A stretch of DNA of 61,162 bases from 66-474 sp035695065 (GTDB lineage: Bacteria > Pseudomonadota > Gammaproteobacteria > Xanthomonadales > Rhodanobacteraceae). The stretch lies in contig DASSEW010000092.1 of assembly GCA_035695065.1 (NCBI GenBank), positions 1-61,162 on the forward strand, read 5' to 3'. The translations under genes and the position numbers were made by a program. The notes beneath the pieces were generated by a model that was not told where the DNA came from, searched no databases, and worked only from the letters and a program-made list of their open reading frames with translations. Positions 51,871 to 61,064 of the stretch are shown here, piece by piece (positions within the stretch are counted from its first letter, which is position 1; each line of letters starts with the position of its first letter).

Positions 51871-52311
51871 TCAATGGCCGACAAGAGTGACGCTGATCTT
51901 CCGCGCATGCGGCGCGGTCCGGTGCTCCCACAGGTACACGCCCTGCCAGGTGCCGAGTGCCAGTTCGCCGTTGCGAACTGGAAGGTTCAGGCTTACGCCG
52001 GTCAGGATCGAGCGTACGTGCGCGGGCATGTCGTCCGGCCCCTCCGCGTCGTGCCGGAACAGCGGATCGCCGTCGCGAACCAGCCGCGAGAAATAGCGCT
52101 CGAGATCCTCGCGCACGACCGGATCGGCGTTCTCGCAGATCAGCAGCGAGCAACTGGTGTGCTGGGTGAATACATGCACCACGCCTTCGCGCACGCCGCT
52201 TTCCCCGAGCGCCGCGCGCAGGCGATCGTCCAGCCCGAAGAAGCCGCGCCCGTGCGTGCGCACCTCGAAACTCGAAGTAGCGATGCGCGTCATGGGCAGG
52301 GAATGGGGCAT
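51871..52311 (-). CDS. YjbQ family protein (UPF0047, secondary thiamine-phosphate synthase)
   Basis: A 146-residue cytoplasmic protein; an alternative ATG at 52293 would remove six residues. Signatures are VHVFTQHTSCSLLICENADP, a conserved His in DPLFRHDAEGPDDMPAHVRS, and the C-terminal LGTWQGVYLWEHR. Members show weak thiamine-phosphate synthase activity in vitro; the physiological role is unsettled. The TGA is immediately followed by the ATG of the BtuF-like gene, so the two are coupled. Confidence 0.93.
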   Translation of the reverse strand: MPHSLPMTRIATSSFEVRTHGRGFFGLDDRLRAALGESGVREGVVHVFTQHTSCSLLICENADPVVREDLERYFSRLVRDGDPLFRHDAEGPDDMPAHVRSILTGVSLNLPVRNGELALGTWQGVYLWEHRTAPHARKISVTLVGH

Positions 52312-52417
52312 GGTTGAACGACTGGAAGCGTCGCGGGCGAAGGGAGTCTGGGCGATGGCGGCGCACAGACACCGAAGTGTACACGCCAGTACATGAGGAG
52401 GCCGAGCGCAGCAGCTT

Positions 52418-53005
52418 TCAGGGGTAGAGAAGGCGTTTGCGCCACTCGCCCCGGATCAATTCCCAGCGCTCGCGTTCGTTCAGCCGATGCACGTGCGCGT
52501 ACCAGAACTCGACCATCTCTGGCACCACGCGATAGCCGCCCCAGTGCTGCGGGCGCGGAATCTCGCGGTTCTCGAATTCGTGCTCGCGCTGTTCGACGCG
52601 CTGCTCCAGCAGCTTGCGGTCGGGCAACGTGCTGGACTGCTCGGAAGCCCAGGCACCAAGTTGGCTCAACCGCGCGCGCGTGGCGAAATAGACGTCCGAC
52701 TCTTCCGAGGTCAGCTTTTCGGCGCGACCCTCCACGCGCACCTGCGCCGCCGGCTGAAGATGTTTCCAGTGGAGCGTGAGTGCCACCTGCGGGTGTGCCT
52801 CGATCGCCCGCGCCTTTTCGCTGCGGTAATCGGTGAAGAACGTGAACCCGCGCTCGTCCACGTGCTTCAGCAGCACCATGCGCGCGGACACCTTGCCGTC
52901 GGCATCGGCCGTGGCGACGTTCACTGCGCCGGGTTCGGGGTCGCCGTGGCGCCGCGCCTCGTCGATCAGGTTGCGCAGGGTGGCGAGAATTTCGAGATTC
53001 AACAT
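52418..53005 (-). CDS. pdxH: pyridoxamine/pyridoxine 5'-phosphate oxidase PdxH
   Basis: A 195-residue FMN enzyme that makes pyridoxal phosphate from PNP or PMP. Motifs are VNVATADADGKVSARMVLLKH, GFTFFTDYRSEKARAIEAHP (FMN phosphate contacts), QVRVEGRAEKL, and the C-terminal WGGYRVVPEMVEFW and RLLYP. It starts ten bases after the response-regulator gene, so the two are probably cotranscribed. It is shorter at the N terminus than the E. coli enzyme, as is common. Confidence 0.96.
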   Translation of the reverse strand: MLNLEILATLRNLIDEARRHGDPEPGAVNVATADADGKVSARMVLLKHVDERGFTFFTDYRSEKARAIEAHPQVALTLHWKHLQPAAQVRVEGRAEKLTSEESDVYFATRARLSQLGAWASEQSSTLPDRKLLEQRVEQREHEFENREIPRPQHWGGYRVVPEMVEFWYAHVHRLNERERWELIRGEWRKRLLYP

Positions 53006-53015
53006 CCGTGTGTGC

Positions 53016-53720
53016 TCAGGCCGGTTCCAATCTGTACCCGTGCTGGTAGATGGCCGTCAGCCGCCAGCCATGTTCGCCCGACAATTGCAGCTTCTTGCGC
53101 AGACGGCTGACGTGCGTATCCACCGTGCGCGTGCTGACGCTGGGGCCGAGGTTCCAGATGTTCTCCAGCAACGCGTCCCGGCTGACGATGCGACCCTGGC
53201 GACGGATCAGATAGCAGGCCAGTTCGTATTCGCGCTGGGTGAGTTCGATTTCCTCGCCTGCCACGCTGATCCGGCGCCGCTGCTGATCCACCGTGTACGG
53301 CGGAAGCGACAGGGACGATTGCGCTTCGCCCTCGACTGCGCCGCCGCGCCGGCGCAGCACCGCCCGCACGCGTGCCAGCAGTTCGGCCTGCTTGGGCGGT
53401 TTCACCACGTAATCGTCCGCGCCTGCCTGCAAGGCATCGACGATGTCGCCTTCCTCGCCGCGCGCGGTCAGGAACAGCACCGGCAAGTCGGAATTCGGCG
53501 AATGCCGGATCCAGTCCAGCACTTCCAGGCCGGTCGCGTCCGGCAGGTTCCAGTCCAGCAGCAGCAGGTCAACGGCCTCGCTGCCCAGACGCTTGCGAAA
53601 TTCGCCGGCGCCGGCAAACAGCGCGCAACGGTAACCGGCCGACTCCAGCCACAGCCGCAATAGCGCGGCCTGCTCGGGATCGTCCTCCAGACAGCCGATC
53701 GTCCATTCGCGTTCGCTCAT
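53016..53720 (-). CDS. OmpR/PhoB-family response regulator
   Basis: A 234-residue DNA-binding regulator with a receiver (acidic pair LEDD 11-14, phospho-acceptor Asp56 in LLLLDWNLPD, Lys in DDYVVKPPKQ) and a winged-helix domain (about residues 135-230: ELTQREYELACYLIRRQGRIVSRDALLENIW, RTVDTHVSRLRKKL). The ATG at 53720 has GGGGGAG upstream. No histidine kinase gene is adjacent, so its partner is elsewhere. It directly precedes pdxH. Confidence 0.92.
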   Translation of the reverse strand: MSEREWTIGCLEDDPEQAALLRLWLESAGYRCALFAGAGEFRKRLGSEAVDLLLLDWNLPDATGLEVLDWIRHSPNSDLPVLFLTARGEEGDIVDALQAGADDYVVKPPKQAELLARVRAVLRRRGGAVEGEAQSSLSLPPYTVDQQRRRISVAGEEIELTQREYELACYLIRRQGRIVSRDALLENIWNLGPSVSTRTVDTHVSRLRKKLQLSGEHGWRLTAIYQHGYRLEPA

Positions 53721-53807
53721 GCAAGCTCCCCCATCGAGTCGCCAAAATCAGGATGACACGAGCCGTCCGTTGCCTCGCTACCGGTCCCGCACAGTCCCTG
53801 CATTCCC

Positions 53808-54011
53808 TCAATCGACAACGAAGTTGATCCGCATGTTGACCCGCCACTCCTTGATGGTTCCGTTGTCGTTCGTGACGACCTTGATCTCGTTGATCCAGGC
53901 GCCCTTGATGTTCTTGACGGTGGCCGACGCCTTGCCCAGGCCGTGCTTCACCGCATCCTCGATACCCTTCTCGGACGACGCGCTCAATTCGATGATCTTG
54001 GTGACGGACAT
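53808..54011 (-). CDS. dodecin flavin-binding protein
   Basis: A 67-residue protein, the usual dodecin length. Family features are KIIELSASSEKGIEDAVKHG, the flavin-stacking Trp in GAWINEIKV, and the C-terminal EWRVNMRINFVVD. Dodecins form hollow dodecamers that store and shield riboflavin or FMN. The start is ATG 54009-54011, preceded by GGAGGT. The 241-bp gap to aroK (54012-54252) shows no further gene. Confidence 0.94.
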   Translation of the reverse strand: MSVTKIIELSASSEKGIEDAVKHGLGKASATVKNIKGAWINEIKVVTNDNGTIKEWRVNMRINFVVD

Positions 54012-54252
54012 GGGAACCTCCGTTGCGGATGGCCATGCACGGCCCGCCAGGACGTACGTTGCCGTGTGCGGGCATCGTAGCAAACCCGGCGTGGAGAATG
54101 CGCGGTCCCGCTCGCACAAGTTTGCGCGAGCCCCGCGTGTCGAAGTACCCGGCCACCGATGGTCGGCTCCCACCCGCACTGTCGATGGAAGCAGTTAACC
54201 CCGACGTGCGCCGATGGCATGATGGGCCATCTTCCGCATCCGGCGCCTCGGC

Positions 54253-54797
54253 TTGAACCCTTCACGCAACCTGTTCCTGATCGGCCCGATGGGCGCGGGC
54301 AAGACCACGATCGGCAAGCGGCTGGCCGCGCACTTCGACCTGCCGTTCCTGGACCTCGACGCCGAGATCGAGGCGCACACCGGCGCGGATGTGCCGCTGA
54401 TCTTCGACATCGAGGGGGAGCCCGGCTTCCGCCGCCGCGAATCGGCGCTGCTTGCCGAATGCAGCGCGCGCGAGGGCGTGGTGCTGGCGACGGGCGGCGG
54501 CGCGATCCTCGATGAAGCCAATCGCGCGCTGCTGGCCGCGCGCGGATTCGTCGTCTGGCTGCAAACCGACGTGGAGCAGCAACTGCAACGACTGGAACGC
54601 GATCGCCATCGCCCGCTGCTGCAGTCGGCCGATCGCCGCGAACGGCTGCAAGCAATGGCACGCGCGCGCGACCCGCTCTACGCGAGCATCGCCGACCTGG
54701 TCGTGCCCTCGCACTCGCAGACACCCGCGCACGCGGCAGAGCAGGTCGCGCGTGAATTGGAGCATTGCTGGCAACGCCCGCCACAGGCGCGCATCGC

Positions 54798-54801
<4 letters not shown>
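54253..54801 (+). CDS. aroK: shikimate kinase AroK
   Basis: A 182-residue P-loop kinase phosphorylating shikimate in aromatic amino acid synthesis. Motifs are Walker A LIGPMGAGKTTIGK (residues 9-22), FLDLDAEIE (Asp for Mg and shikimate), FRRRESALL, LATGGGAIL and RHRPLL (lid). The only canonical start after the in-frame stop at 54220 is TTG 54253, so the gene uses TTG; no strong ribosome site precedes it. The TGA overlaps the aroB ATG. Confidence 0.94.
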
Positions 54802-55879
<1,078 letters not shown>

Positions 55880-55883
<4 letters not shown>

Positions 55884-56007
55884 GAGCGCACCTGCGCGCG
55901 ACCGGGGATTGGGGACGGGTAGCGGGGGCGCTCGCATCTGCGTTTCCGCAAGTGCAAGTGCGCGAAGGCGCTCCGTCGGCGCGCCCCACGCCCCATCCCC
56001 AATCCCC
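55880..56007. repeat. TGTAGGAGCGC-type element plus long inverted repeat downstream of aroB
   Basis: GTAGGAGCGCACCTGCGCGC (55880-55899, within TTGTAGGAGCGC...GACC) is a widespread xanthomonad/pseudomonad intergenic motif; an inverted close copy is at 57838-57862. It is followed by GGGGATTGGGGACGGG (55904-55919), whose reverse complement recurs with one mismatch at 55992-56007. The whole segment can fold back on itself. It includes the aroB stop codon. Confidence 0.75.
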
Positions 56008-56015
56008 GCTTCACT

Positions 56016-56021
56016 TACAAT
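56016..56021 (+). promoter_or_regulatory. possible -10 element upstream of the WGR gene
   Basis: TACAAT preceded by CACT, 27 bases before the ATG at 56049. No convincing -35 is at the expected distance, but the same hexamer is found before yqgE and valS. Weak evidence. Confidence 0.3.
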
Positions 56022-56048
56022 GCCCCTTCCCTCTCCGCACAGTCTCGC

Positions 56049-56309
56049 ATGCGCGTCTACCTGCAATCGCTCGGCAACACCGCCGAAAATCCGCCGCGCT
56101 ATTGCCAGCTCACGCTGGAGCAGGACCTGCTCGGCGGCTGGACGCTGTACCGCGAATCCGGTGCGCAGGGTGGGCGGGCGACGCTGAAGCGGGAGGTATA
56201 TCTGAAACGCGAGGACGCGCTGGCCGCTTTCGAGCACGCGCGCGACGCGCAACTGAAGCGCGGCTTCAAGCAGATGTTCGCGCAGGGATTCGAGAATCCG
56301 AATGGCTGA
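56049..56309 (+). CDS. WGR domain-containing protein
   Basis: An 86-residue protein consisting almost wholly of a WGR-like domain: RYCQLTLEQDLLGGWTLYRESGAQGG, then KREVYLKREDALAAFEHARDAQLKRGFKQMF. The W-G-R signature is degenerate (Trp present, the G-R replaced by G-G-R after an insertion). WGR domains are thought to bind nucleic acid, and stand-alone copies occur in many proteobacteria without known role. The gene sits between aroB and hemE. Its TGA lies within copy 2 of the 110-bp repeat. Confidence 0.75.
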   Translation: MRVYLQSLGNTAENPPRYCQLTLEQDLLGGWTLYRESGAQGGRATLKREVYLKREDALAAFEHARDAQLKRGFKQMFAQGFENPNG

Positions 56310-56413
56310 GGCTGCGCGCTTACGCGATGCAAAGTAATGCATCGCGTGCGCAGCCGAAGGCACGAGGCAGGATGCCGAGGGCGGGGTTGCTTGGCGAGAT
56401 CAGGACGATCGAG
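56304..56413 (+). repeat. 110-bp structured intergenic repeat, copy 2
   Basis: The reverse complement of this block matches 37607-37716 in 103 of 110 positions without gaps. The compound hairpin has the same inner stem ACGCGATGCA/TGCATCGCGT and outer stem GGCTGCGC/GCGCAGCC, one pair of which is changed from A-T to C-G relative to copy 1. Copy 2 contains the stop codon of the WGR gene and lies 46 bases upstream of hemE. Confidence 0.85.
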
Positions 56414-56459
56414 CCTGGCAACAGCGACGCCAAAAGTGCATTTTTGAAACAATAAAACG

Positions 56460-57530
56460 ATGCCCACCCAAGTAGAACCCGAGTCCCATCGCAGCAACCG
56501 TTTCCTGCGCGCACTGCGGCGCCAGCCGGTGGACACCACTCCTGTGTGGATCATGCGCCAGGCCGGTCGCTATCTCCCCGAGTACCGCACGACGCGCGCG
56601 CGCGCCGGCAGTTTCCTCGCCCTGGCGCAGACGCCGGAACTGGCCTGCGAGGTCACCCTGCAGCCGATCGAGCGCTTCGATCTGGACGCGGCGATCCTGT
56701 TCTCCGACATCCTGACCATTCCGGATGCGATGGGGCTGGGCCTGCACTTCGTCGAGGGCGAAGGGCCGAAGTTCCACCGCCCGCTGCGCTCGGCGACGGA
56801 GATTGCGAAGCTCGGTGCACCCGATCCGGAGAGCTCATTGCGCTACGTGATGGACGCGGTGCGATTGATCCGCCGCGAGCTGGACGACCGCGTGCCGCTC
56901 ATCGGTTTCGCAGGCAGCCCGTGGACGCTGGCCTGCTACATGGTCGAGGGCGAGGGCTCGCGTGATTTCGCGCGGGTGAAGGCGCTGGCGCTGGATGATC
57001 CCGCGACGATGCACAGGCTGCTGGACGTGAACGCGCGCGCGGTTGCTGCGTATCTGGCCGCGCAAGCCGCGGCCGGCGCGCAGGCGCTGATGGTGTTCGA
57101 CACCTGGGGCGGTTTGCTGTCGGCCTCGATGTTCGGCGAGTTCTCTGCGCGTTATCTGGCGCAGATTGCGGCGTTGCTGCGCGAGGACGCGCACGCACGC
57201 GAGGTGCCGCTGATCCTGTTCTCCAAGGGTGCGAATGCGCATCTGGAAACGCTTGCCGACAGTGGCTGCGCCGCGCTGGGTGTCGACTGGACGATTTCGA
57301 TCGGCGAGGCCCGCCGCCGCGTGGGCGATCGCGTCGCGTTGCAGGGCAATCTCGATCCGGCGACGCTGCTCGCCTCGCCCGAAGTGATCCGCCGCGAAGC
57401 CCGCCGCGTGCTCGACGACTTCGGCCCGCACCCCGGCCACGTGTTCAACCTCGGCCACGGCATCACGCCGGAGGTGGATCCCGAAAACGTGCGCGTGCTG
57501 GTGGAAGCGGTGCATGAATCGCGCATGTAG
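56460..57530 (+). CDS. hemE: uroporphyrinogen decarboxylase HemE
   Basis: A 356-residue haem-pathway enzyme that removes four carboxyl groups from uroporphyrinogen III. Signatures are PVWIMRQAGRYLPEYR (residues 22-37, with the substrate Arg), the catalytic Asp region AAILFSDILTIPDAMG, GFAGSPWTLACYMVEG, FDTWGGLLS, GVDWTISIGEAR, ALQGNLDP and FNLGHGITPEVDPENV. The ATG at 56460 follows the structured repeat. Codon use is typical of the region (Leu almost all CTG). Confidence 0.97.
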   Translation: MPTQVEPESHRSNRFLRALRRQPVDTTPVWIMRQAGRYLPEYRTTRARAGSFLALAQTPELACEVTLQPIERFDLDAAILFSDILTIPDAMGLGLHFVEGEGPKFHRPLRSATEIAKLGAPDPESSLRYVMDAVRLIRRELDDRVPLIGFAGSPWTLACYMVEGEGSRDFARVKALALDDPATMHRLLDVNARAVAAYLAAQAAAGAQALMVFDTWGGLLSASMFGEFSARYLAQIAALLREDAHAREVPLILFSKGANAHLETLADSGCAALGVDWTISIGEARRRVGDRVALQGNLDPATLLASPEVIRREARRVLDDFGPHPGHVFNLGHGITPEVDPENVRVLVEAVHESRM

Positions 57531-58064
57531 GCTGGCTGCGCAGAGATCAAAGCCGCAATCCTCGAGCGGGTAGGCCATGGATGGCCGTGTCGAAGTGAGC
57601 TTTCCGGCGCCGTCGCATGACGGCGAGCATCGCAGTGCCAAGCGGGAGCAAGGCGCGACCGTTTGAGCACAGGGATGCGCGAGTTCGCGCCGGCCCGCGT
57701 CCGGCGAGAAGCACAGGGGTGAGGCAGAGCGCTTAGCCGATGCCTTGAATGGCATCGGCTGCGCTGACGAACGCACGCACATGGATGTGCGGGCCGGGAA
57801 ACGCTCCATGGATGGCTGCTCGCGACTTGTTGCTCTCTGTCGCGCGCAGGCGCGCTCCTACACCCGAAAGGAAAGTAACCCGCGCCGCCGGACGGCGCGG
57901 AAAGACATGGACGTCGTACTTGGGTTTGCGTTGAGGCAAGCACTCCCCTCACCCTGCCAAGTGCTCACGCACTTGGCTCCCCTCTCCCGCAAGAGGGAGA
58001 GGGGAAAGCTACAATCGCCCTTCACTTTTTTGATATCCGCGCCCCGCGCGGAACACCCGCTGAC
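57531..58064. repeat. 534-bp intergenic mosaic of repeat elements between hemE and valS
   Basis: No credible gene is seen. From left to right it holds GGCCATGGATGGCC (57573-57586, core of the 38-bp family inverted), a compound hairpin AGCCGATGCC/GGCATCGGCT with flanking AGCGC/GCGCT (57728-57765), CCATGGATGGCTGCT (57806-57820, same family), an inverted TGTAGGAGCGC element (57838-57862), CCAAGTGC/GCACTTGG (57957-57976) and CCCCTCTCCC/GGGAGAGGGG (57979-58004). Open frames crossing it (one translates to PLSRKRERG) are well-known spurious products of such repeats. Confidence 0.8.
58010..58015 (+). promoter_or_regulatory. possible -10 element of valS
   Basis: TACAAT lies 49 bases before the valS ATG and five bases after a 10-bp GC-rich hairpin (57979-58004). 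A -35 would fall inside the hairpin and is not recognisable. Weak evidence. Confidence 0.3.
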
Positions 58065-60899
58065 ATGGACAAGAGTTTCGACCCCAAAAGCATCGAATCG
58101 AAGTGGTATGCGCGCTGGGAGCAACTGGGTTGCTTCAGGCCGTCCGGCCACGGCGATCCGTACTGCATCCTGCTGCCGCCGCCCAACGTCACAGGCACCC
58201 TGCACATGGGGCACGCGTTCCAGCAGACGATCATGGATGCGCTGATCCGCTACCACCGGATGCGTGGGCAGAACACGCTATGGCAGGTCGGCACCGATCA
58301 CGCCGGCATCGCGACGCAGATCGTCGTCGAGCAGCAACTCAAGGCGACAGGGCTCACGCGCCACGACCTCGGACGCGACGCATTCGTCGGTCGCGTCTGG
58401 CAATGGAAGGAGGAATCGGGCGGCGCGATCACGAATCAGATGCGGCGCCTCGGTGCGGCGGCCGATTGGTCGCGCGAGCGCTTCACGATGGACGAGGGCT
58501 TGTCCGCCGCGGTGCGCGAGACGTTCGTTCGCCTCTACGACGACGGGCTCATCTATCGGGGAAAGCGCCTCGTCAACTGGGATCCGAAATTGATGACGGC
58601 GGTGTCGGACCTCGAGGTCGACAACGACGAGGAGCAGGGCACGATCTGGGAATTGCGCTATCCGCTCGTCGACGGCTCGGGATCCCTCGTCGTCGCGACG
58701 ACGCGTCCCGAGACGATGCTCGGCGACACCGCGGTGGCGGGCAATCCGAACGATGAGCGCTCCCGGTCGTACATCGGCAAGCGCGTACGCCTGCCGCTCG
58801 CCGAGCGCGAGATTCCGGTGGTCGGCGACGACTACGTCGATCGCGAATTCGGCACCGGTGTCGTGAAGATCACGCCGGCGCACGATTTCAACGACTACGC
58901 GGTGGGCCAGCGTCACGGATTGCCGACGCTGCCGATCTTCCATCTCGACGCGACGGTCAACGACAACGCGCCCACGAAATACCGCGGATTCGACCGCTAC
59001 GCGGCGCGTAAAGCCGTGCTCGCCGACTTGCAGGCCGCGGGCCTCGTCGTCAGCGAGAAGCCGCACAAGATGATCGTGCCGCGCTGCGGGCGCACGGGCG
59101 AGGTCGTCGAGCCGATGCTGACCGACCAGTGGTACGTCGCGATGCGCGAGGCCGCGCCCGCATCGCATCCGCTGTGGCCCGGCAAGACCATCCAGCAACT
59201 GTGCCTCGATGCCGTGAGCGAGCAGGGGATCGTCGATCCGCAAACGGGCGAGCGTGCAGGCGTGCGCTTCGTGCCGTCGGAATGGATTTCGACGTACCTG
59301 CACTGGATCAACAACATCGAGGACTGGTGCATCTCGCGTCAGCTCTGGTGGGGCCATCAGATTCCGGCGTGGTATGACGAGGACGGAAACCTCTACGTCG
59401 CGATGAGCGAGGAAGACGCGCGCGCGAAGGCGACCGCGAAACTCGGCCGCGCGCCGCGATCGTTCCGGCGCGACGACGACGTGCTCGACACGTGGTTCTC
59501 CTCGGCCTTGTGGTGCCACTCGACGCTGGGCTGGCCGGCCGACACGAAGGAGTTGCGCACGTTCCTGCCGTCGTCGGTGCTCGTCACCGGCTTCGACATC
59601 ATCTTCTTCTGGGTCGCTCGGATGATCATGACGACGACCCTGTTCACCGGCAAGGTGCCGTTTCACGACGTCTACATCAACGCGATCGTCCGGGATGCCG
59701 AAGGGCAGAAGATGTCGAAGTCGAAGGGCAACGTGCTCGACCCGCTCGACCTCATTGACGGCGTCGACGCGGACACGCTGGTGTCGAAGAGCGTTGCCAA
59801 CATGATGGACCCGCGGCAGGCCGAGAAGGTGGCGAAGCGCACGCGCAAGCACTATCCGAACGGCATCCCGTCGTTCGGCGCCGATGCGCTGCGCTTCACG
59901 TTCGCGTCGCTCGCGACGTTCAACCGCACGCTGAATTTCGACCTGAATCGCTGCGAGGGCTATCGCAACTTCTGCAACAAGCTGTGGAACGCGACGCGCT
60001 TCGTGCTGATGAACGTCGAGGGCAAGGACGTTGGGCTCGACGACGCCGCGCCGCGCGAGCCGTCGATCGCCGATCGGTGGATCGAGGCGCAGCTCCAGCA
60101 CGCGATCGGAGAGATCCGCGAAGGGCTCGATCAGTATCGCTTCGACCTCGCCGCCAAGGCACTCTACGAGTTCGTCTGGAACGAATACTGCGACTGGTAC
60201 GTCGAGCTCGCGAAGGTCGATCTTGCGCGCGGCAGCGAGCCACAGCAGCGCGCGACGCGGCGCACGCTCGTGCGCGTGCTCGAGTTGGTGCTGCGGCTCG
60301 CGCATCCGTTCATCCCGTTCATCACCGAGGAGCTGTGGCAGACGGTCGCGCCGCTCGCCGGCGTGTCGGGAGAGACGATCCAGCTGCAGGCTTATCCCAA
60401 GCCGGACATGAAGCGCTTGGCATCCACGGAATCGACGCAGATCGCGATGCTGAGGACGATGGTTGATTCCGTTCGGTCCCTGCGCAGCGAAATGGGACTC
60501 GCGCCCGGGCAGAAGGTCGATGCGCTCGTCGCCGGAGATTTTTCGGCATACGGCGTTGGTGCGCTGGTCGGCTATCTCGCGACGCTGGCGCGGCTGTCCG
60601 ACGTTCAACTCGTCGACCAGCTGCCGCAGCGCGAAGCGCCGGTGCAGGTCGTCGATCGATTGCGCATCATGCTCGACGTCCAGGTCGACGTCGCCGCGGA
60701 GCGCGAGCGGATCGCGAAGGACATCGCGCGCCACGAGGGCGAGATCGCGAAGGCAAAGGCGAAGCTTGCGAACGAGGGCTTCGTGTCGCGAGCGCCGGGG
60801 GCGGTCGTCGAGCAGGAGCGCAGCCGCCTCGCAGGCTTCAAGGCGACGCTCGACGAGCTGCGCGAGCAGTATGCGCGGCTCGACGCTATATCGTCATAA
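58065..60899 (+). CDS. valS: valyl-tRNA synthetase ValS
   Basis: A 944-residue class Ia aminoacyl-tRNA synthetase. The HIGH motif is NVTGTLHMGH (41-50), the editing domain carries TTRPETMLGDTAV, and KMSKSKGN lies near residue 550. The tRNA-binding helical domain follows, ending in a coiled-coil tail. Codon use changes within the gene: all five Leu codons in 58065-58260 are CTG, as in neighbours, but of ten in 58500-58730 seven are CTC, three TTG and none CTG, and Thr is mostly ACG. This suggests a foreign or recombinant origin. It follows a 534-bp repeat region and not holC, its common partner. Confidence 0.96.
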   Translation: MDKSFDPKSIESKWYARWEQLGCFRPSGHGDPYCILLPPPNVTGTLHMGHAFQQTIMDALIRYHRMRGQNTLWQVGTDHAGIATQIVVEQQLKATGLTRHDLGRDAFVGRVWQWKEESGGAITNQMRRLGAAADWSRERFTMDEGLSAAVRETFVRLYDDGLIYRGKRLVNWDPKLMTAVSDLEVDNDEEQGTIWELRYPLVDGSGSLVVATTRPETMLGDTAVAGNPNDERSRSYIGKRVRLPLAEREIPVVGDDYVDREFGTGVVKITPAHDFNDYAVGQRHGLPTLPIFHLDATVNDNAPTKYRGFDRYAARKAVLADLQAAGLVVSEKPHKMIVPRCGRTGEVVEPMLTDQWYVAMREAAPASHPLWPGKTIQQLCLDAVSEQGIVDPQTGERAGVRFVPSEWISTYLHWINNIEDWCISRQLWWGHQIPAWYDEDGNLYVAMSEEDARAKATAKLGRAPRSFRRDDDVLDTWFSSALWCHSTLGWPADTKELRTFLPSSVLVTGFDIIFFWVARMIMTTTLFTGKVPFHDVYINAIVRDAEGQKMSKSKGNVLDPLDLIDGVDADTLVSKSVANMMDPRQAEKVAKRTRKHYPNGIPSFGADALRFTFASLATFNRTLNFDLNRCEGYRNFCNKLWNATRFVLMNVEGKDVGLDDAAPREPSIADRWIEAQLQHAIGEIREGLDQYRFDLAAKALYEFVWNEYCDWYVELAKVDLARGSEPQQRATRRTLVRVLELVLRLAHPFIPFITEELWQTVAPLAGVSGETIQLQAYPKPDMKRLASTESTQIAMLRTMVDSVRSLRSEMGLAPGQKVDALVAGDFSAYGVGALVGYLATLARLSDVQLVDQLPQREAPVQVVDRLRIMLDVQVDVAAERERIAKDIARHEGEIAKAKAKLANEGFVSRAPGAVVEQERSRLAGFKATLDELREQYARLDAISS

Positions 60900-60953
60900 C
60901 CAATCGGTCCTGCGCACGGCCCGCGCAGTGACGCCAGGCGTCGCCGGCGGCGT

Positions 60954-60959
60954 TATACT
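60954..60959 (+). promoter_or_regulatory. possible -10 element of the peroxiredoxin gene
   Basis: TATACT lies 105 bases before the ATG at 61065. The -35 region is poor. The leader that would follow contains CGGGAGCC (60991-60998) and GGCTCCCG (61037-61044), an 8-bp stem enclosing 38 bases, shortly before the ribosome site. Confidence 0.4.
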
Positions 60960-61064
60960 CGCTGGCTGCAACGCTTTGCACAGTCCCCATCGGGAGCCTG
61001 GACGCAACGCGGCTTCAACGGCGACTGCGGCACGCCGGCTCCCGCAACCCAACGGAGGACGAAC

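Noticed and set aside
57745..58245. A 166-codon open frame between hemE and valS
   Set aside because: It crosses several known repeat elements (its product contains PLSRKRERG, typical of spurious repeat translations) and overlaps the start of valS.
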